From NCBI RefSeq assembly GCF_004123905.1, contig NZ_MZXW01000013.1, positions 291,266 through 355,265 on the forward strand: a stretch of DNA of 64,000 bases, in the 5' to 3' direction. The position numbers were made by a program, and so were the translations under genes. Source of the DNA: Bradyrhizobium betae. GTDB taxonomy: Bacteria; Pseudomonadota; Alphaproteobacteria; Rhizobiales; Xanthobacteraceae. A model generated the notes under the pieces. That model was given only the letters and a program-made list of their open reading frames with translations. It was not told the origin of the DNA and did no database searches. Below, piece by piece: positions 25,548 through 37,356 of this stretch. Every line of letters starts with the position of its first letter. The stretch's first letter is position 1.

Positions 25548-26561
25548 ATGCACTGGAACACCGTCCGCCCAATCGCGGCAATTGCCGGTTATGCCTCGCT
25601 TTGCTGCCTCGTCATCGGTCTTGCCATCGGTCCGGACCGCGCCTCGGCCGCGGAACTGCTCAAAGCCCGGCTGGCGCAAAATCTCGGACCTATCTCCGGC
25701 CTTGCGATCGTCGCCAAATCGAAGGGAATCTTCGAAAAGCACGGACTGGACATCACGGTCTCGAACTTCACCTCCGGCAAGCAGTGCCTGGACACCGTGA
25801 TCGGAGGCGGTGCCGACATCGCGACGACGGCGGAAGCCCCCGTCACCGCTTCAGCGATGGCAAACCAGCCCATCGCCTTCGTCGCCGGCATGGAATATTC
25901 CGATCTCAAGACGCTCGTCGCAGCCAAGGCCGGCGTCAAGACCAAGGCAGATCTTCGCGGCAAGCGAATCGGATTCACGGCCGGTACCGGCAGCGAGGTT
26001 TACACGGCGACCTTGCTGAAGTCGGCGGGATTGACGTCCAAGGATGTCACCCTCGTCAATCTGCGGCCGCAGGAAATGCTGCCGGCACTTGCAGCCGGAA
26101 GCATCGACGCGTTCGACACCTGGGAGCCCCACGTCGCCAACGCGAAGAAGGCCCTGGGCGAAGCCGTCGCTGAGGTCAATACTAAGGGCACCTACTCCGA
26201 GACGTTCAATATCGTCGTCATGAGGTCCTATCTGGACGCCAACCCGGCGCTGGTCGAGAAGTTCATCGCCGCGCTGATCGATGCCGAGGTCTGGATGACA
26301 GCACACCCGGATGAAGCGATCACGGCAGTGGCGGACGCGGTCGGCATGAAGCGGGACGAACTCGCCCCGATCTGGCCCGACTATGTTTACCGGGTGCGTC
26401 TCGACGACCGGCTGATCGAGATTCTCAAGACCCACTCTGCGTGGCGCCTCGAGAGCGGCAACCATCCTCCGGGAGCGGCGATGCCCGACTTCAGTAAGGT
26501 CGTCGTCACCGAGCCGCTGAAGAAGGTCGACCCCGCACGCGTCACCCTATCGTGGAAATAG
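25548..26561 (+). CDS. ABC transporter substrate-binding protein (NitT/TauT type)
   Basis: 337 residues with a signal peptide (about residues 1-36, ending SASA). The mature domain is the SsuA/TauA/NMT1-like type: ARLAQNLGPISGLAIVAKSKGIFEKHGLDITVSNFTSGKQCLDTVIGGGADIATTAEAPVTASAM, GKRIGFTAGTGSEVYTATLLKSAGL and LAAGSIDAFDTWEPHVANAKKAL. Starts at an ATG with GGGGAGATCGTC before it. The permease and ATPase follow. Ligands in this family include sulfonates, nitrate, amides and pyrimidine-like compounds; the ligand here is unknown. Confidence 0.85.
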   Translation: MHWNTVRPIAAIAGYASLCCLVIGLAIGPDRASAAELLKARLAQNLGPISGLAIVAKSKGIFEKHGLDITVSNFTSGKQCLDTVIGGGADIATTAEAPVTASAMANQPIAFVAGMEYSDLKTLVAAKAGVKTKADLRGKRIGFTAGTGSEVYTATLLKSAGLTSKDVTLVNLRPQEMLPALAAGSIDAFDTWEPHVANAKKALGEAVAEVNTKGTYSETFNIVVMRSYLDANPALVEKFIAALIDAEVWMTAHPDEAITAVADAVGMKRDELAPIWPDYVYRVRLDDRLIEILKTHSAWRLESGNHPPGAAMPDFSKVVVTEPLKKVDPARVTLSWK

Positions 26562-26575
26562 GCACCCGCACGGCC

Positions 26576-27400
26576 ATGCAGGACGCCACTTCAGCAGGGC
26601 GAGAGATTGCCATCCGCACTGGCGGTCGCGCGCGGCGGCCAAATTCAGTTCGGCTTCGCCGCCTCAATATTCTGGTCGGGGCGCTTTCGCTTCCCTTGTT
26701 CGTCTGCCTCTGGGAACTGGTCTCCCGTTCCGGGGCCGTCAATATGGTGCTGTTTCCGCCGCCGACGGTGGTTGCTGCGGCCGTGCTCGAGTGGATCCGA
26801 AGCGGACAGTTCTTTGGCGATCTGCTGGCGAGCCTCTTTCGCGTCACCACGGGATTCATCATGGGCGGCGCGCTGGGCATCCTGCTCGGCATTCTCACCG
26901 GCCAATTCCCCGTTGTTTCGAGCTTGCTGTCCCCGCTGTTCCATATCCTGCGGCCAATTCCGCCGATTGCCTTCGTACCGATCGTCATCCTCTGGTTCGG
27001 CCTGTCGGAGGCGGGAAAACTGTTCCTCGTCGTATGGGGCGTGTTTTTCACGGTGTGGCTTTCGACCCACATCGGCGTGCAGAAGGTCGACCGCGGTCTG
27101 ATCCGGGCGGCGTTGATGCTCGGCACGCCGCGGCGGCAGATGCTCCAGGAGATCGTGCTGCTGGGCGCGCTTCCCTACATCGTGGTCGGGTTGCGCACCG
27201 CCGTCAGCATCTCCTTCTACACGCTTGTCGCGGCGGAGCTGGCCGGCGCTTTCGCCGGCATCGTCTACAGGATCGAGATTGCGCAGCAGAATTTGCAAAC
27301 GGGCCAGGTCATGGGCGGGCTCGCAGCGCTCGGGTTGATATCGTTCGTTGCCGACCGGCTGTTTGCGGCTCTTGCGGAACGGATCGTCTGGTGGCGCTGA
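26576..27400 (+). CDS. ABC transporter permease (NitT/TauT type)
   Basis: 274 residues with about six helices. The cytoplasmic EAA loop reads RAALMLGTPRRQMLQEIVLLGALPYIVVGLRTAVSISFYTLVAAELAGAFAGIVYRI, as in SsuC/TauC. IPPIAFVPIVILWFGLSEAGKLFLVVWGVFF is the matching earlier signature. A GTG at 26552 overlapping the preceding stop is an alternative start. The TGA overlaps the next ATG by one base (TGATG), showing translational coupling to the ATPase. Confidence 0.85.
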   Translation: MQDATSAGREIAIRTGGRARRPNSVRLRRLNILVGALSLPLFVCLWELVSRSGAVNMVLFPPPTVVAAAVLEWIRSGQFFGDLLASLFRVTTGFIMGGALGILLGILTGQFPVVSSLLSPLFHILRPIPPIAFVPIVILWFGLSEAGKLFLVVWGVFFTVWLSTHIGVQKVDRGLIRAALMLGTPRRQMLQEIVLLGALPYIVVGLRTAVSISFYTLVAAELAGAFAGIVYRIEIAQQNLQTGQVMGGLAALGLISFVADRLFAALAERIVWWR

Positions 27401-28260
27401 TGTTGGGACCTCGATCGAGCATCAAACTGGCACTGGCAAGTTCGTCCGCCTCTGTCGAAGAGGCGCCGAAACAACCGGCCATTCAAGTCTCGAACCTGAG
27501 CATCGTTTTCGACACCAACCGCGGACAGAACATCGCGGTGGATCGCGTGTCCTTTGACGTGGCACCTGGCGAGTTCGTCTGCATCGTCGGGCCCTCCGGC
27601 TGCGGCAAGTCGACGGTGCTCAACACGATCGCCGGACTGGAAGTGCCGTTTGAAGGCGACATTCTGGTGGAGGGCGCGCCTGTGTACAGTCCGCGCCCCG
27701 AGGTCGGCATGGTGTTCCAGCAGCCGCATCTCTTCCCCTGGAAGTCCGTCCGCAAAAACATCGCCCACGGCCCCAGGATGCTTGGGAAGTCGAGGGCGGA
27801 AGCGAAAGCCATCGCCGACAATCTGATCGCGATGGTCGGTCTCACGCGTTTCGCCGACGCCTATCCGAACACGCTGTCCGGCGGCATGCAACAACGCGTG
27901 GCGATCGCGCGAGCGCTGGCCAATCAGCCCCGCGTGCTGCTGATGGACGAGCCCTTCGGGGCGCTCGACGCGCAGACCCGGGCGGTGATGCAAGACAATC
28001 TGCTGGCGCTGCGCGACCGGATCAAGGCGACCATCGTGTTCGTCACGCATGACATCGACGAAGCCATCGTGCTGGCCGACCGCGTTCTCATCATGAGCGC
28101 GGGACCCGGCCGCATCCTGCGCGAAGTCGCGGTCAAGCTGCCGCGCCCGCGGTCGAGTTCTGTCATGCTCGAGCCGGCTTATCTTGCCCTCAAGAAGGAT
28201 TGTCTCGACGTCATCCGCGCAGAGGGGTTGCGGGCGTTCAATCAGTCGGACGCAAGCTGA
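27400..28260 (+). CDS. ABC transporter ATP-binding protein (NitT/TauT type)
   Basis: 286 residues. An N-terminal 27-residue tail precedes the ATPase: Walker A GPSGCGKST (64-72), Q-loop VFQQPHLFPWKSVRKNI, signature TLSGGMQQR, Walker B VLLMDEPFGALD, switch HD in FVTHDIDEA. The C-terminal part has the PGRILREVAVKLPRPR segment typical of SsuB/NrtD-like subunits. Overlaps the permease stop by one base. Confidence 0.9.
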   Translation: MLGPRSSIKLALASSSASVEEAPKQPAIQVSNLSIVFDTNRGQNIAVDRVSFDVAPGEFVCIVGPSGCGKSTVLNTIAGLEVPFEGDILVEGAPVYSPRPEVGMVFQQPHLFPWKSVRKNIAHGPRMLGKSRAEAKAIADNLIAMVGLTRFADAYPNTLSGGMQQRVAIARALANQPRVLLMDEPFGALDAQTRAVMQDNLLALRDRIKATIVFVTHDIDEAIVLADRVLIMSAGPGRILREVAVKLPRPRSSSVMLEPAYLALKKDCLDVIRAEGLRAFNQSDAS

Positions 28261-28351
28261 TCGTCCGGAGCCCACCAAGCGTGAAGCGGACCGCCGCGCG
28301 CTGGCATGGTTCTTGAATAATCGACGCCGGGTCTCACATGCGGAGCCGGCG

Positions 28352-29077
28352 ATGCACAGAGCGAACAGCGCGATAGCGGCAGGTGTGATGCTGGCGGAGT
28401 CGGACGATCTGGTCAGACCGCTGCCCGGCTTGCTGGACGGTCTCAACCGCGCTGATTGCAATCGCCTGCGTGCGATCGGACGCGAAAAGGTCCTGGAAGC
28501 CGGCCAACTGGTCTGGTCTCAGGGCGACGCACAGGCCGGGATCTACCTGATCGGCGAGGGGCGCATACGCAGCTACTATGCGGCGCCGTCGGGGCGCGAA
28601 GTCACGCTCGCCTACTGGTTTCCCGGCAATTTCGTCGGCGGGCCCGACATCTTCGGAACGGGACCGCACATGTGGACGTCGGTTGCGGCCGAGCGCAGCC
28701 GGCTGACGTTCATGCCCGGACCGGCGTTGCGGCGACTTGCGCTGGAATCGCCGGCGATCGCCGTCGCCTTGCTGGATGCCCTGGCATTCAAGGCGCGATG
28801 CTATTCGGCTATGGCCCAGATGCTCGGGACGCGCTCGGTCACCGAGCGGCTGCAGTGCCTGCTGATCTTCCTGTCGCACGTCTACGGTGTGAAGCGCGAC
28901 GGCGAGATCGTCGTCGGCATGCCGTTCACCCACGGCGATCTCGCCAATCTCATCGGCTCCACCCGCCAATGGGTGACGGTGCAGCTCGCGCGGCTCCAGG
29001 AGGAAGGCGTGATCAGATACGACAGATCCGTGATCTCGATCCTGGATCTTTCCATGCTTGGGCAAGCGGCGGAATAA
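28352..29077 (+). CDS. Crp/Fnr-family transcriptional regulator
   Basis: 241 residues. The cyclic-nucleotide-like domain (VLEAGQLVWSQGDAQAGIYLIGEGRIRSYYAAPSGREVTLAYWFPGNFVGGPDIFGTGPHMWTSVAAERSRLTFMP) lacks the Arg-Ser pair of a true cAMP site and has no FNR-type Cys cluster. The helix-turn-helix is HGDLANLIGSTRQWVTVQLARLQEEGVI. GGAG sits six bases before the ATG. It follows the ABC genes by 91 bases and may regulate them in response to the transported compound. Confidence 0.8.
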   Translation: MHRANSAIAAGVMLAESDDLVRPLPGLLDGLNRADCNRLRAIGREKVLEAGQLVWSQGDAQAGIYLIGEGRIRSYYAAPSGREVTLAYWFPGNFVGGPDIFGTGPHMWTSVAAERSRLTFMPGPALRRLALESPAIAVALLDALAFKARCYSAMAQMLGTRSVTERLQCLLIFLSHVYGVKRDGEIVVGMPFTHGDLANLIGSTRQWVTVQLARLQEEGVIRYDRSVISILDLSMLGQAAE

Positions 29078-29087
29078 GATCCGCGCT

Positions 29088-30473
29088 TCAGCCGCCAAGT
29101 TTTAATTCAAACGCCGCTCCGCCCGCATTGGCCTCGAACCGCCGCGCCAGCCCGATCAGCGCGCGATCGTGCCAGGCCGGCGCCAGCAGGGTCACGCCCA
29201 TGGGCATGCCGTTCGGCAATGTCGCGTTCGGAATGGCCACGCCGCAGAGATCGAGCAGATTGGCAAAGTACGAGTAATAGCCAAGGCAATTGTTGAGGGT
29301 GATCGGATCGCGCTGCATCTCCTCCAGCGTGAACGGCCGCGGCGCGGTCGGGACCACCAGCGCATCGATGCCCGCAAAAATCGCCTCGGCGTTGCGGCGA
29401 AGCCGGTGCAGCCGGTGAATGGCACCAAACGTGTCGGTCGCCGAATAGCCGGCGGCTGAGGCCAGCACGGTCCTGGTGACATCGAGCAGGGAATTGGATT
29501 CGACGTCGACGAGCCCAGCGATGGCCGAGTGCCGCTCCGCCACCCAGGGACCGCTGAACATCAACTCCCCGGCCTGGCGGAATGGGGCGAAGTCCACCTC
29601 GATCGCCGTTCCGCCGATCTGCGCAAAACGCTCGCAGGCGCGCTCATAGAGTTCGCCGCATTCCGGCATGCCGAAACATTCGAGATCTGCGGACGCAAGG
29701 CGGCCGAACCGGAACGATGGCACCGCCCCGTTGGCGGGAAGAAAGGTTCTGGGCAGGCGGCTGTAGGGATCCTCGAAATCGAACCCTTCGATGATGTCGA
29801 GGATGGCCTCGCCATCGCTGACGGTATTGCAGAACACCGAAACGCAATCGATCGTCGGGCAATTCGGCACCAGCCCGCGTGACGACACCAGCCCAATTGT
29901 CGGCTTGATTCCGACGATGTTGTTGAACCCGGCGGGTATGCGCCCCGAGCCGCCGGTATCGGTGCCGAGCGCGAAGGCGACGTGCCCGGCCGCCACGGCG
30001 ACCGCGGATCCGGAACTGGAGCCGCCCGCAACATAGCGCGCATCGGCAACCGACGCGCAGGGGCCATGGGGAGAACGCGCGCCGGACAGGCCTGTGGCGA
30101 ACTGATCGAGATTGGTCTTTCCGAGGCAAATTGCGCCGGCCGCGGTGAGGCGTTCGACGCTGTGCGCGGAATGCCAGGGCGTGTAGCTGAACGCCGGACA
30201 TGCGGCCGTGGTCGGCATTCCCTCGACATCGATATTGTCCTTCACACCAAAGGGAATGCCGAGCAGCGGAAGATTTTCGCCCGTCCGCGCGCGCGCCACG
30301 AGCTTGCGGCATTGTTCGAGCGCCTCGTCCCGCGGGCGGAGATGGATCCAGCAATTACGGTCGCGCTCGGCCTCGATCCGGTCATAGGCCGTTTCGATCG
30401 CCTCCAGCAGCAGTGATGAATTCCTGACGACGGCTTCGTGATTTGTCCTGGAGCGCGCGACAGACTGACTCAC
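29088..30473 (-). CDS. amidase-signature enzyme, allophanate hydrolase-like
   Basis: 461 residues from a GTG preceded by GGAGATATTCG. The Ser-cisSer-Lys set is present: K78 (GIPFGVKDNIDVEG), S152 (VAGGSSSGSAV) and S176 (LGTDTGGSGRIP). The ending IPNATLPNGMPMGVTLLAPAWHDRALIGLARRFEA resembles the amidase part of AtzF/allophanate hydrolase, but the C-terminal hydrolase domain (about 150 residues) is absent. It is convergent with the Crp gene, 10 bases apart, suggesting that the transported compound is an amide or urea derivative; this is inference. Confidence 0.8.
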   Translation of the reverse strand: MSQSVARSRTNHEAVVRNSSLLLEAIETAYDRIEAERDRNCWIHLRPRDEALEQCRKLVARARTGENLPLLGIPFGVKDNIDVEGMPTTAACPAFSYTPWHSAHSVERLTAAGAICLGKTNLDQFATGLSGARSPHGPCASVADARYVAGGSSSGSAVAVAAGHVAFALGTDTGGSGRIPAGFNNIVGIKPTIGLVSSRGLVPNCPTIDCVSVFCNTVSDGEAILDIIEGFDFEDPYSRLPRTFLPANGAVPSFRFGRLASADLECFGMPECGELYERACERFAQIGGTAIEVDFAPFRQAGELMFSGPWVAERHSAIAGLVDVESNSLLDVTRTVLASAAGYSATDTFGAIHRLHRLRRNAEAIFAGIDALVVPTAPRPFTLEEMQRDPITLNNCLGYYSYFANLLDLCGVAIPNATLPNGMPMGVTLLAPAWHDRALIGLARRFEANAGGAAFELKLGG

Positions 30474-30584
30474 CGAATATCTCCTTCTCCAACTCGCAGG
30501 CGCGAAATTGCGGGAGCTCGGCGCGGCCAACAAGCAATTAAGTGCTTCGCCCGAATGGCCGCCTGGAGCGGAAACGTGCCGCCC

Positions 30585-30619
30585 AAACAAAAAGGGCGCC
30601 GTGCCGAGGCACGACGCCC
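30585..30619 (-). terminator. intrinsic terminator of the Tim44-domain gene
   Basis: On the minus strand GGGCG-TC-GTGCC / GGCAC-GG-CGCCC followed by TTTTTGTTT (plus-strand stem 30594-30619). Confidence 0.75.
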
Positions 30620-30643
30620 TGCTCTATGTCGCTACGTCTGCGA

Positions 30644-31612
30644 TCAGTTGGTCTGCTGGATCGCCGACAATTCCCAGGCGCCGCCCGGACGGCGGGCGAA
30701 GGTCCAGACTTCGGTCGCCTCGCCCGGCTGCTCGCTGCCGGCGACGATTGCGCCGGTGTTGCGATCGACCGTCTTGTCGGTGAGCGCGAAGCGCAGCGCC
30801 ACCGTGGCATAGTCGGTCTCGCCTTCGCGCCAGGATTCCGCGAGGTCGCCCTGCAGCAGCTTCACATTCGTGACCTTGTTGACGACGTTGCGCGCGCGGT
30901 TCTGGCCGAGGTCCTGCTCGAAGTAAGAAACCATCTCCGGGGTCGCGAGCGTGTGCAGCTTGGCGACATCCTCGTTCGACCACGCGGTCTGGACATCGCC
31001 GAGCAGGCGCTCGAACGCCTCATAGTCGTCAGGCTTGATCTCGAGCGGTGCATTGTTGGCGCCGCCGAAACCGAAGCCACCGATACCGCTGCGATAGTTC
31101 GGCTGCGGTCCGGGACCAGCACCGGCGTTAGCATTGGCATAGGCCGCCTGCGGCGTGTGGCGGCGCTGCCACCACGACATCGCCAGCCGCACCACGAACA
31201 CCACCAGCACGATCTGGATGATCAGGCCGAGGATCGACGACAGGCCGCCGAGGCCGCCGAACAGGCCGCCACCGAACAGCATGCCCAAGAGGCCTGCGCC
31301 GAGGAAGCCGGCCGCAAGGCCGCCCATGAAGCCACCGGCGCGGCCGAACAGGCCGCCGCGCGCGGGCGCAGCCGCAGCCGAATTCATGCCTGCGCCAGGC
31401 TGGGTGTAGGTGCGGTTGAACTGCGAGGCCGAGCCCGGTGCCGTCGTGGTGGACGGCGGGGCCGAATAGGTGCGCGAGCCGCGCGAACCCGACGACATGC
31501 CGCCGCCGACGCGGGCGTCAGCGGACGAGATGGCGAGCGCTGTCGGCAGCGCAAGCGCCAGCACGACGGCAATCGTCTTGAAGAGAGTGCGGGACCGTTG
31601 CGAGAAAGTCAT
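30644..31612 (-). CDS. Tim44-domain membrane protein
   Basis: 322 residues. A signal-like segment (about 10-34) is followed by an Ala/Gly/Ser-rich linker, a Gly-rich hydrophobic stretch with a membrane helix (LSSILGLIIQIVLVVFVVRLAMSWW) and the C-terminal Tim44-like domain from about 195 (PDDYEAFERLLGDVQTAWSNEDVAKLHTLATPEMVSYFEQDL...EVWTFARRPGGAWELSAIQQT). Such bacterial proteins are membrane-bound with a Tim44-like fold of unknown binding partner. Start at 31612 chosen over 31636. Confidence 0.8.
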   Translation of the reverse strand: MTFSQRSRTLFKTIAVVLALALPTALAISSADARVGGGMSSGSRGSRTYSAPPSTTTAPGSASQFNRTYTQPGAGMNSAAAAPARGGLFGRAGGFMGGLAAGFLGAGLLGMLFGGGLFGGLGGLSSILGLIIQIVLVVFVVRLAMSWWQRRHTPQAAYANANAGAGPGPQPNYRSGIGGFGFGGANNAPLEIKPDDYEAFERLLGDVQTAWSNEDVAKLHTLATPEMVSYFEQDLGQNRARNVVNKVTNVKLLQGDLAESWREGETDYATVALRFALTDKTVDRNTGAIVAGSEQPGEATEVWTFARRPGGAWELSAIQQTN

Positions 31613-31849
31613 GTGGGTTTCCCAAATCCCCGGCATGGGGACATGCCCCTAAGATGGGCAGACTTCCCGAAAAGTGAAGACGGTTTCGGAACTTGGGGCT
31701 GCGGCCCTCAGTCGCGGGGATGTGGCAAAAGCCCATATTTGGCGGGGGTCTGGCCGGCCGCGCAGGGAAACAATGGTCGCAGGTTACCGGCGGGCTAACG
31801 AGGTGAATTCCGCTTTTTCCCCTCGTCATTGAGGGCCCAGCTCTCTCCC

Positions 31850-31972
31850 CGTCATTGCGAGGAGCCCTTGCGACGAAGCAATCCAGGCTGCCGCCGCAGA
31901 AAGATTCTGGATTGCTTCGCGGAGCCTGTCATCGGGCCGCGCTTCGCGCGGACCCGGTGGCTCGCAATGACG
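31850..31972. repeat. CGTCATTGCGAG-type palindromic repeat, copy 2 (with insert)
   Basis: Starts CGTCATTGCGAGGAGCCCTT, ends CTCGCAATGACG. The right arm is interrupted by an extra piece GCCTGTCATCGGGCCGCGCTTCGCGCGGACCC absent from the other copies. Confidence 0.8.
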
Positions 31973-32004
31973 GAGAATGTGGGAACGGCGCGCCGTCCCT
32001 CACC

Positions 32005-34581
<2,577 letters not shown>

Positions 34582-34735
34582 CTCAAACTGGCGCAGCCTG
34601 TCGGCAGAGAATCAACGCGCTACGCAGCGCGCGGGGTCCTCCCTGCCTGAATTGGACCCGCAGACGCAAGGGCAGTAGGGGCGAAAGGTACGCTGATTCC
34701 CAGATTACGGCCATTTCCAGTACTTTTCGGGGGTT

Positions 34736-35815
34736 TTATTGCCGGCTGGCGCCGAAACCGCTCTTCAGACGCATGACGTAGCCGATGACTTCGGCGACTG
34801 CATGGTAGTGTTCGGTCGGGATTTCCTGGTCGATTTCGACGGTGGCGTAGAGCGCGCGGGCAAGCGGCACGTTCTCGACGATCGGGATGTCATGCTCACG
34901 CGCGATCTCCCGGATCTTGAAGGCGAGGTTATCGACGCCCTTGGCGACGCAGATCGGCGCCGACATGCCGCGCTCGTAGGACAGCGCGATCGAATAGTGG
35001 GTCGGGTTGGTGATGATCACGGCGGCCTTGGGAACCGCAGCCATCATGCGCTTCTTGGAGCGCTGCTGGCGCAATTGCCTGATCTTACCCTTGATGTGCG
35101 GGTCGCCTTCGGACTGCTTAAACTCTTCCTTGATCTCCTGAAGCGACATCTTCTGCCGCTGGAACCAGCTGCGATACTGGAAGAAATAGTCGCCGATGGC
35201 GATGATCGCGAGCGCCGCAACCACCGCGCCGAGCAGATGAATGGTCAGGCTGGTGGTGGCGCCCAGCATCGCGGCCGGATCGAGCCTGACCATCGCCTCC
35301 ATGCGATGCCGTTCCGGCCACAGGATCGTGGTCATGACCGCGCCGAGCACGATCAGCTTGCCGAGGCCCTTGAGGAAGTTCGCGGCCGCCTGCTTGCCGA
35401 AGATGCGCTTGAGGCCCTCGGCCGGCGACAGCTTGCTGAATTTGGGTTTGAGCGACTCCGCCGACCAGACCAGACGGTGCTGGAGCATGTTGCCGGCAAT
35501 GGCTGCCAGCACCAGCATCAAGAGGGGCACGCCGACCGCCGCGAGCACTGCGACTTCGATCTGCTGCATCAGCGCGAGCAGAGCCCTGCCGTCGGTCTTG
35601 ATCATCCAGGAATTGGCGAGCAGGTTGCGCATCGGCGTCATCAGCCCGCTGCCGACCGAGCCCGAGAAGGTCGAGACCACGAGCGTGCCGCCCGCGATCA
35701 TGAACCAGGTGTTGATCTCCTGGCTTTTCGCAACGTCGCCGCGTTCGAGCGCCTCTTCGAGACGTTTTTGCGTCGGGTCTTCTGTTTGACTCTCTGGATC
35801 GTTGTCTTCCGCCAT
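34736..35815 (-). CDS. flhB: flagellar export apparatus switch protein FlhB
   Basis: 359 residues. The N-terminus has TQKRLEEALERGDVAKSQEINTW, four helices follow, and the self-cleavage motif NPTH is near residue 269 (VIITNPTHYSIALSYERGMSAPICVAKGVDNLAFKIREIAREHDIPIVENVPLARALY). FlhB switches export from rod/hook to filament substrates. It is last in the minus-strand set flgB-flgC-fliE-fliQ-fliR-flhB, eight bases after fliR. Confidence 0.95.
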   Translation of the reverse strand: MAEDNDPESQTEDPTQKRLEEALERGDVAKSQEINTWFMIAGGTLVVSTFSGSVGSGLMTPMRNLLANSWMIKTDGRALLALMQQIEVAVLAAVGVPLLMLVLAAIAGNMLQHRLVWSAESLKPKFSKLSPAEGLKRIFGKQAAANFLKGLGKLIVLGAVMTTILWPERHRMEAMVRLDPAAMLGATTSLTIHLLGAVVAALAIIAIGDYFFQYRSWFQRQKMSLQEIKEEFKQSEGDPHIKGKIRQLRQQRSKKRMMAAVPKAAVIITNPTHYSIALSYERGMSAPICVAKGVDNLAFKIREIAREHDIPIVENVPLARALYATVEIDQEIPTEHYHAVAEVIGYVMRLKSGFGASRQ

Positions 35816-35822
35816 CGGTCAC

Positions 35823-36593
35823 CTATTTCAGCGGCATCATCTGGTGCATGACACCGATGAAGTAATCCAGATAGGTGCCCATCATCGCCGTGAGCACCAC
35901 GGCGAGTACCAGGAAGCCGGCGAAGATCGACAGCGGCACGCCGACGAAATAGACCTGCATCTGCGGCATCAGCCGGGCCAGCACGCCAAGCCCGATATTG
36001 AAGACGAGGCCGAACACCAGGAACGGCCCCGAGAGCTGCAGGCCGAGCAGGAACGCCGCGGAAAAGGCGCGCGTCGCCAGGGCGGCAATATCGCCACTCG
36101 ACACGGTCTCGCCCGGCGAGAAGATCGTGTAGCTGTCGTTCAGCGCCGCGATCACCAGGTGATGGCTGTCGGTGGCAAACAGCAGCGTCACGCCCAGCAT
36201 GGTCAGGAAGTTGCCGACCAGCACGCCTTGTTGTCCCTGCGTCGGATCGACCGAGGTGACGAAGCCGAGCCCCATCTGCTGCGCGATCACAGCACCTGCA
36301 ACCTGGAGCGCCGACAGCGTCACGCGCGCGGTGGCGCCCAGCACGATGCCGATCACGATCTCATGCAGCATCAGCACCAGCAGCGGCGCCAGCGAGCCCA
36401 TGTCGACCTGGTAGGCGTTGCGATGCAGCGGCAGGATGATCAGCGTGAGCAGCAGCGCGATCGACAGTTTGACCCGCGTCGGAATGTTGGTCTCGCCCAG
36501 CCCCGGCAACAGCATCACCATCGCACCGACCCGGGCGAAGGCGAGCATGAAGGAAGCGGCGAGCGCCGGCAGCAGCGAGACGTCGATGCGCAT
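35823..36593 (-). CDS. fliR: flagellar export protein FliR
   Basis: 256 residues with six helices. Typical features: AASFMLAFARVGAMVMLLPGLGETNIPTRVKLSIALLLTLIILP, ITVHEIVIG-like MLHEIVIGIVLGATAR and GPFLVFGLVFNIGLGVLARLMPQMQVYFVGVPLSIFAGF. FliR sits at the export gate with FliP and FliQ. It follows fliQ by 17 bases and precedes flhB. Confidence 0.95.
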   Translation of the reverse strand: MRIDVSLLPALAASFMLAFARVGAMVMLLPGLGETNIPTRVKLSIALLLTLIILPLHRNAYQVDMGSLAPLLVLMLHEIVIGIVLGATARVTLSALQVAGAVIAQQMGLGFVTSVDPTQGQQGVLVGNFLTMLGVTLLFATDSHHLVIAALNDSYTIFSPGETVSSGDIAALATRAFSAAFLLGLQLSGPFLVFGLVFNIGLGVLARLMPQMQVYFVGVPLSIFAGFLVLAVVLTAMMGTYLDYFIGVMHQMMPLK

Positions 36594-36610
36594 GACGGGC
36601 GCATTGTGCC

Positions 36611-36874
36611 TCAGCCGCCGATGATTCGCGACGAGATACGGAGCATGTGGGAATGGAGTGCGTCGGCCATGAACGGCAGCGCCAACAGCATCGTGGCAAA
36701 GATGGCCAAGATCTTCGGCACGTAGATCAGCGTCTGCTCCTGGATCTGCGTCAGCGCCTGGAACAGCGACACCACGACGCCGACCACGAGCCCCACGATC
36801 ATCAGCGGCGATGACACGATGACGATGGTCCAGATCGCATCACGCGCGACGTCGAGCGTTTCGGGTCCGGTCAT
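36611..36874 (-). CDS. fliQ: flagellar export protein FliQ
   Basis: 87 residues, two helices: DAIWTIVIVSSPLMIVGLVVGVVVSLFQALTQIQEQTLIYVPKILAIFATMLLALPFM. QALTQIQEQTL is the family signature. Start at 36874. Between fliQ and fliE (150 bases) lies a palindromic repeat (36940-37022), unusual inside an operon. Confidence 0.95.
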   Translation of the reverse strand: MTGPETLDVARDAIWTIVIVSSPLMIVGLVVGVVVSLFQALTQIQEQTLIYVPKILAIFATMLLALPFMADALHSHMLRISSRIIGG

Positions 36875-36939
36875 TTCAAAATTTCCTTTGTTCGTTCTCG
36901 CCTCCTCACCGCCTTCGAAGCGATGCGGAGACCTCTCCC

Positions 36940-37022
36940 CGTCATTGCGAGCGAAGCGAAGCAATCCAGAATCTTTCCGCGGAGACAGTCCGGATTGCTT
37001 CGCTTCGCTCGCAATGACGACG
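36940..37022. repeat. CGTCATTGCGAG-type palindromic repeat, copy 3
   Basis: CGTCATTGCGAGCGAAGCGA to TCGCTCGCAATGACGACGG. This copy has near-perfect arms and sits between fliE and fliQ, inside the flagellar transcript. Confidence 0.9.
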
Positions 37023-37031
37023 GAGCCAAAA

Positions 37032-37340
37032 TCAGATCGGCATCTTCATGATGTCTTCATACGCCGCGATCACGCGGTCGCGGACCGAGACCAGCGTGGA
37101 CACCGCAACATCGGTGTCGGCGACCGCCGTCACCACGTCCATCACGTTGGCCTTGCCGGCGGCCATCGCCACCGTCTGCGCGTCGGACTTGCGGCCGGAC
37201 TCCATGACGCTGCCGACAGCGTCTTTCAGCAGTGAAGCAAAGGACTGGCCGCTCGCTTCGCTGCCCTTGCCGGCACCGGTGTTCTCCAGCACGCGGGCGA
37301 GGTTGGCATAAGCGTTGGCGGCAATTGACGGTGTTGCCAT
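37032..37340 (-). CDS. fliE: flagellar hook-basal body protein FliE
   Basis: 102 residues. GQSFASLLKDAVGSVMESGRKSDAQTVAMAAGKANVMDVVTAVADTDVAVSTLVSVRDRVIAAYEDIMKMPI fits FliE, the junction between MS ring and rod. The AYEDIMKMPI end is diagnostic. It follows flgC by 16 bases. Confidence 0.95.
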   Translation of the reverse strand: MATPSIAANAYANLARVLENTGAGKGSEASGQSFASLLKDAVGSVMESGRKSDAQTVAMAAGKANVMDVVTAVADTDVAVSTLVSVRDRVIAAYEDIMKMPI

Positions 37341-37356
37341 GGCTCAATTGTCCTGT

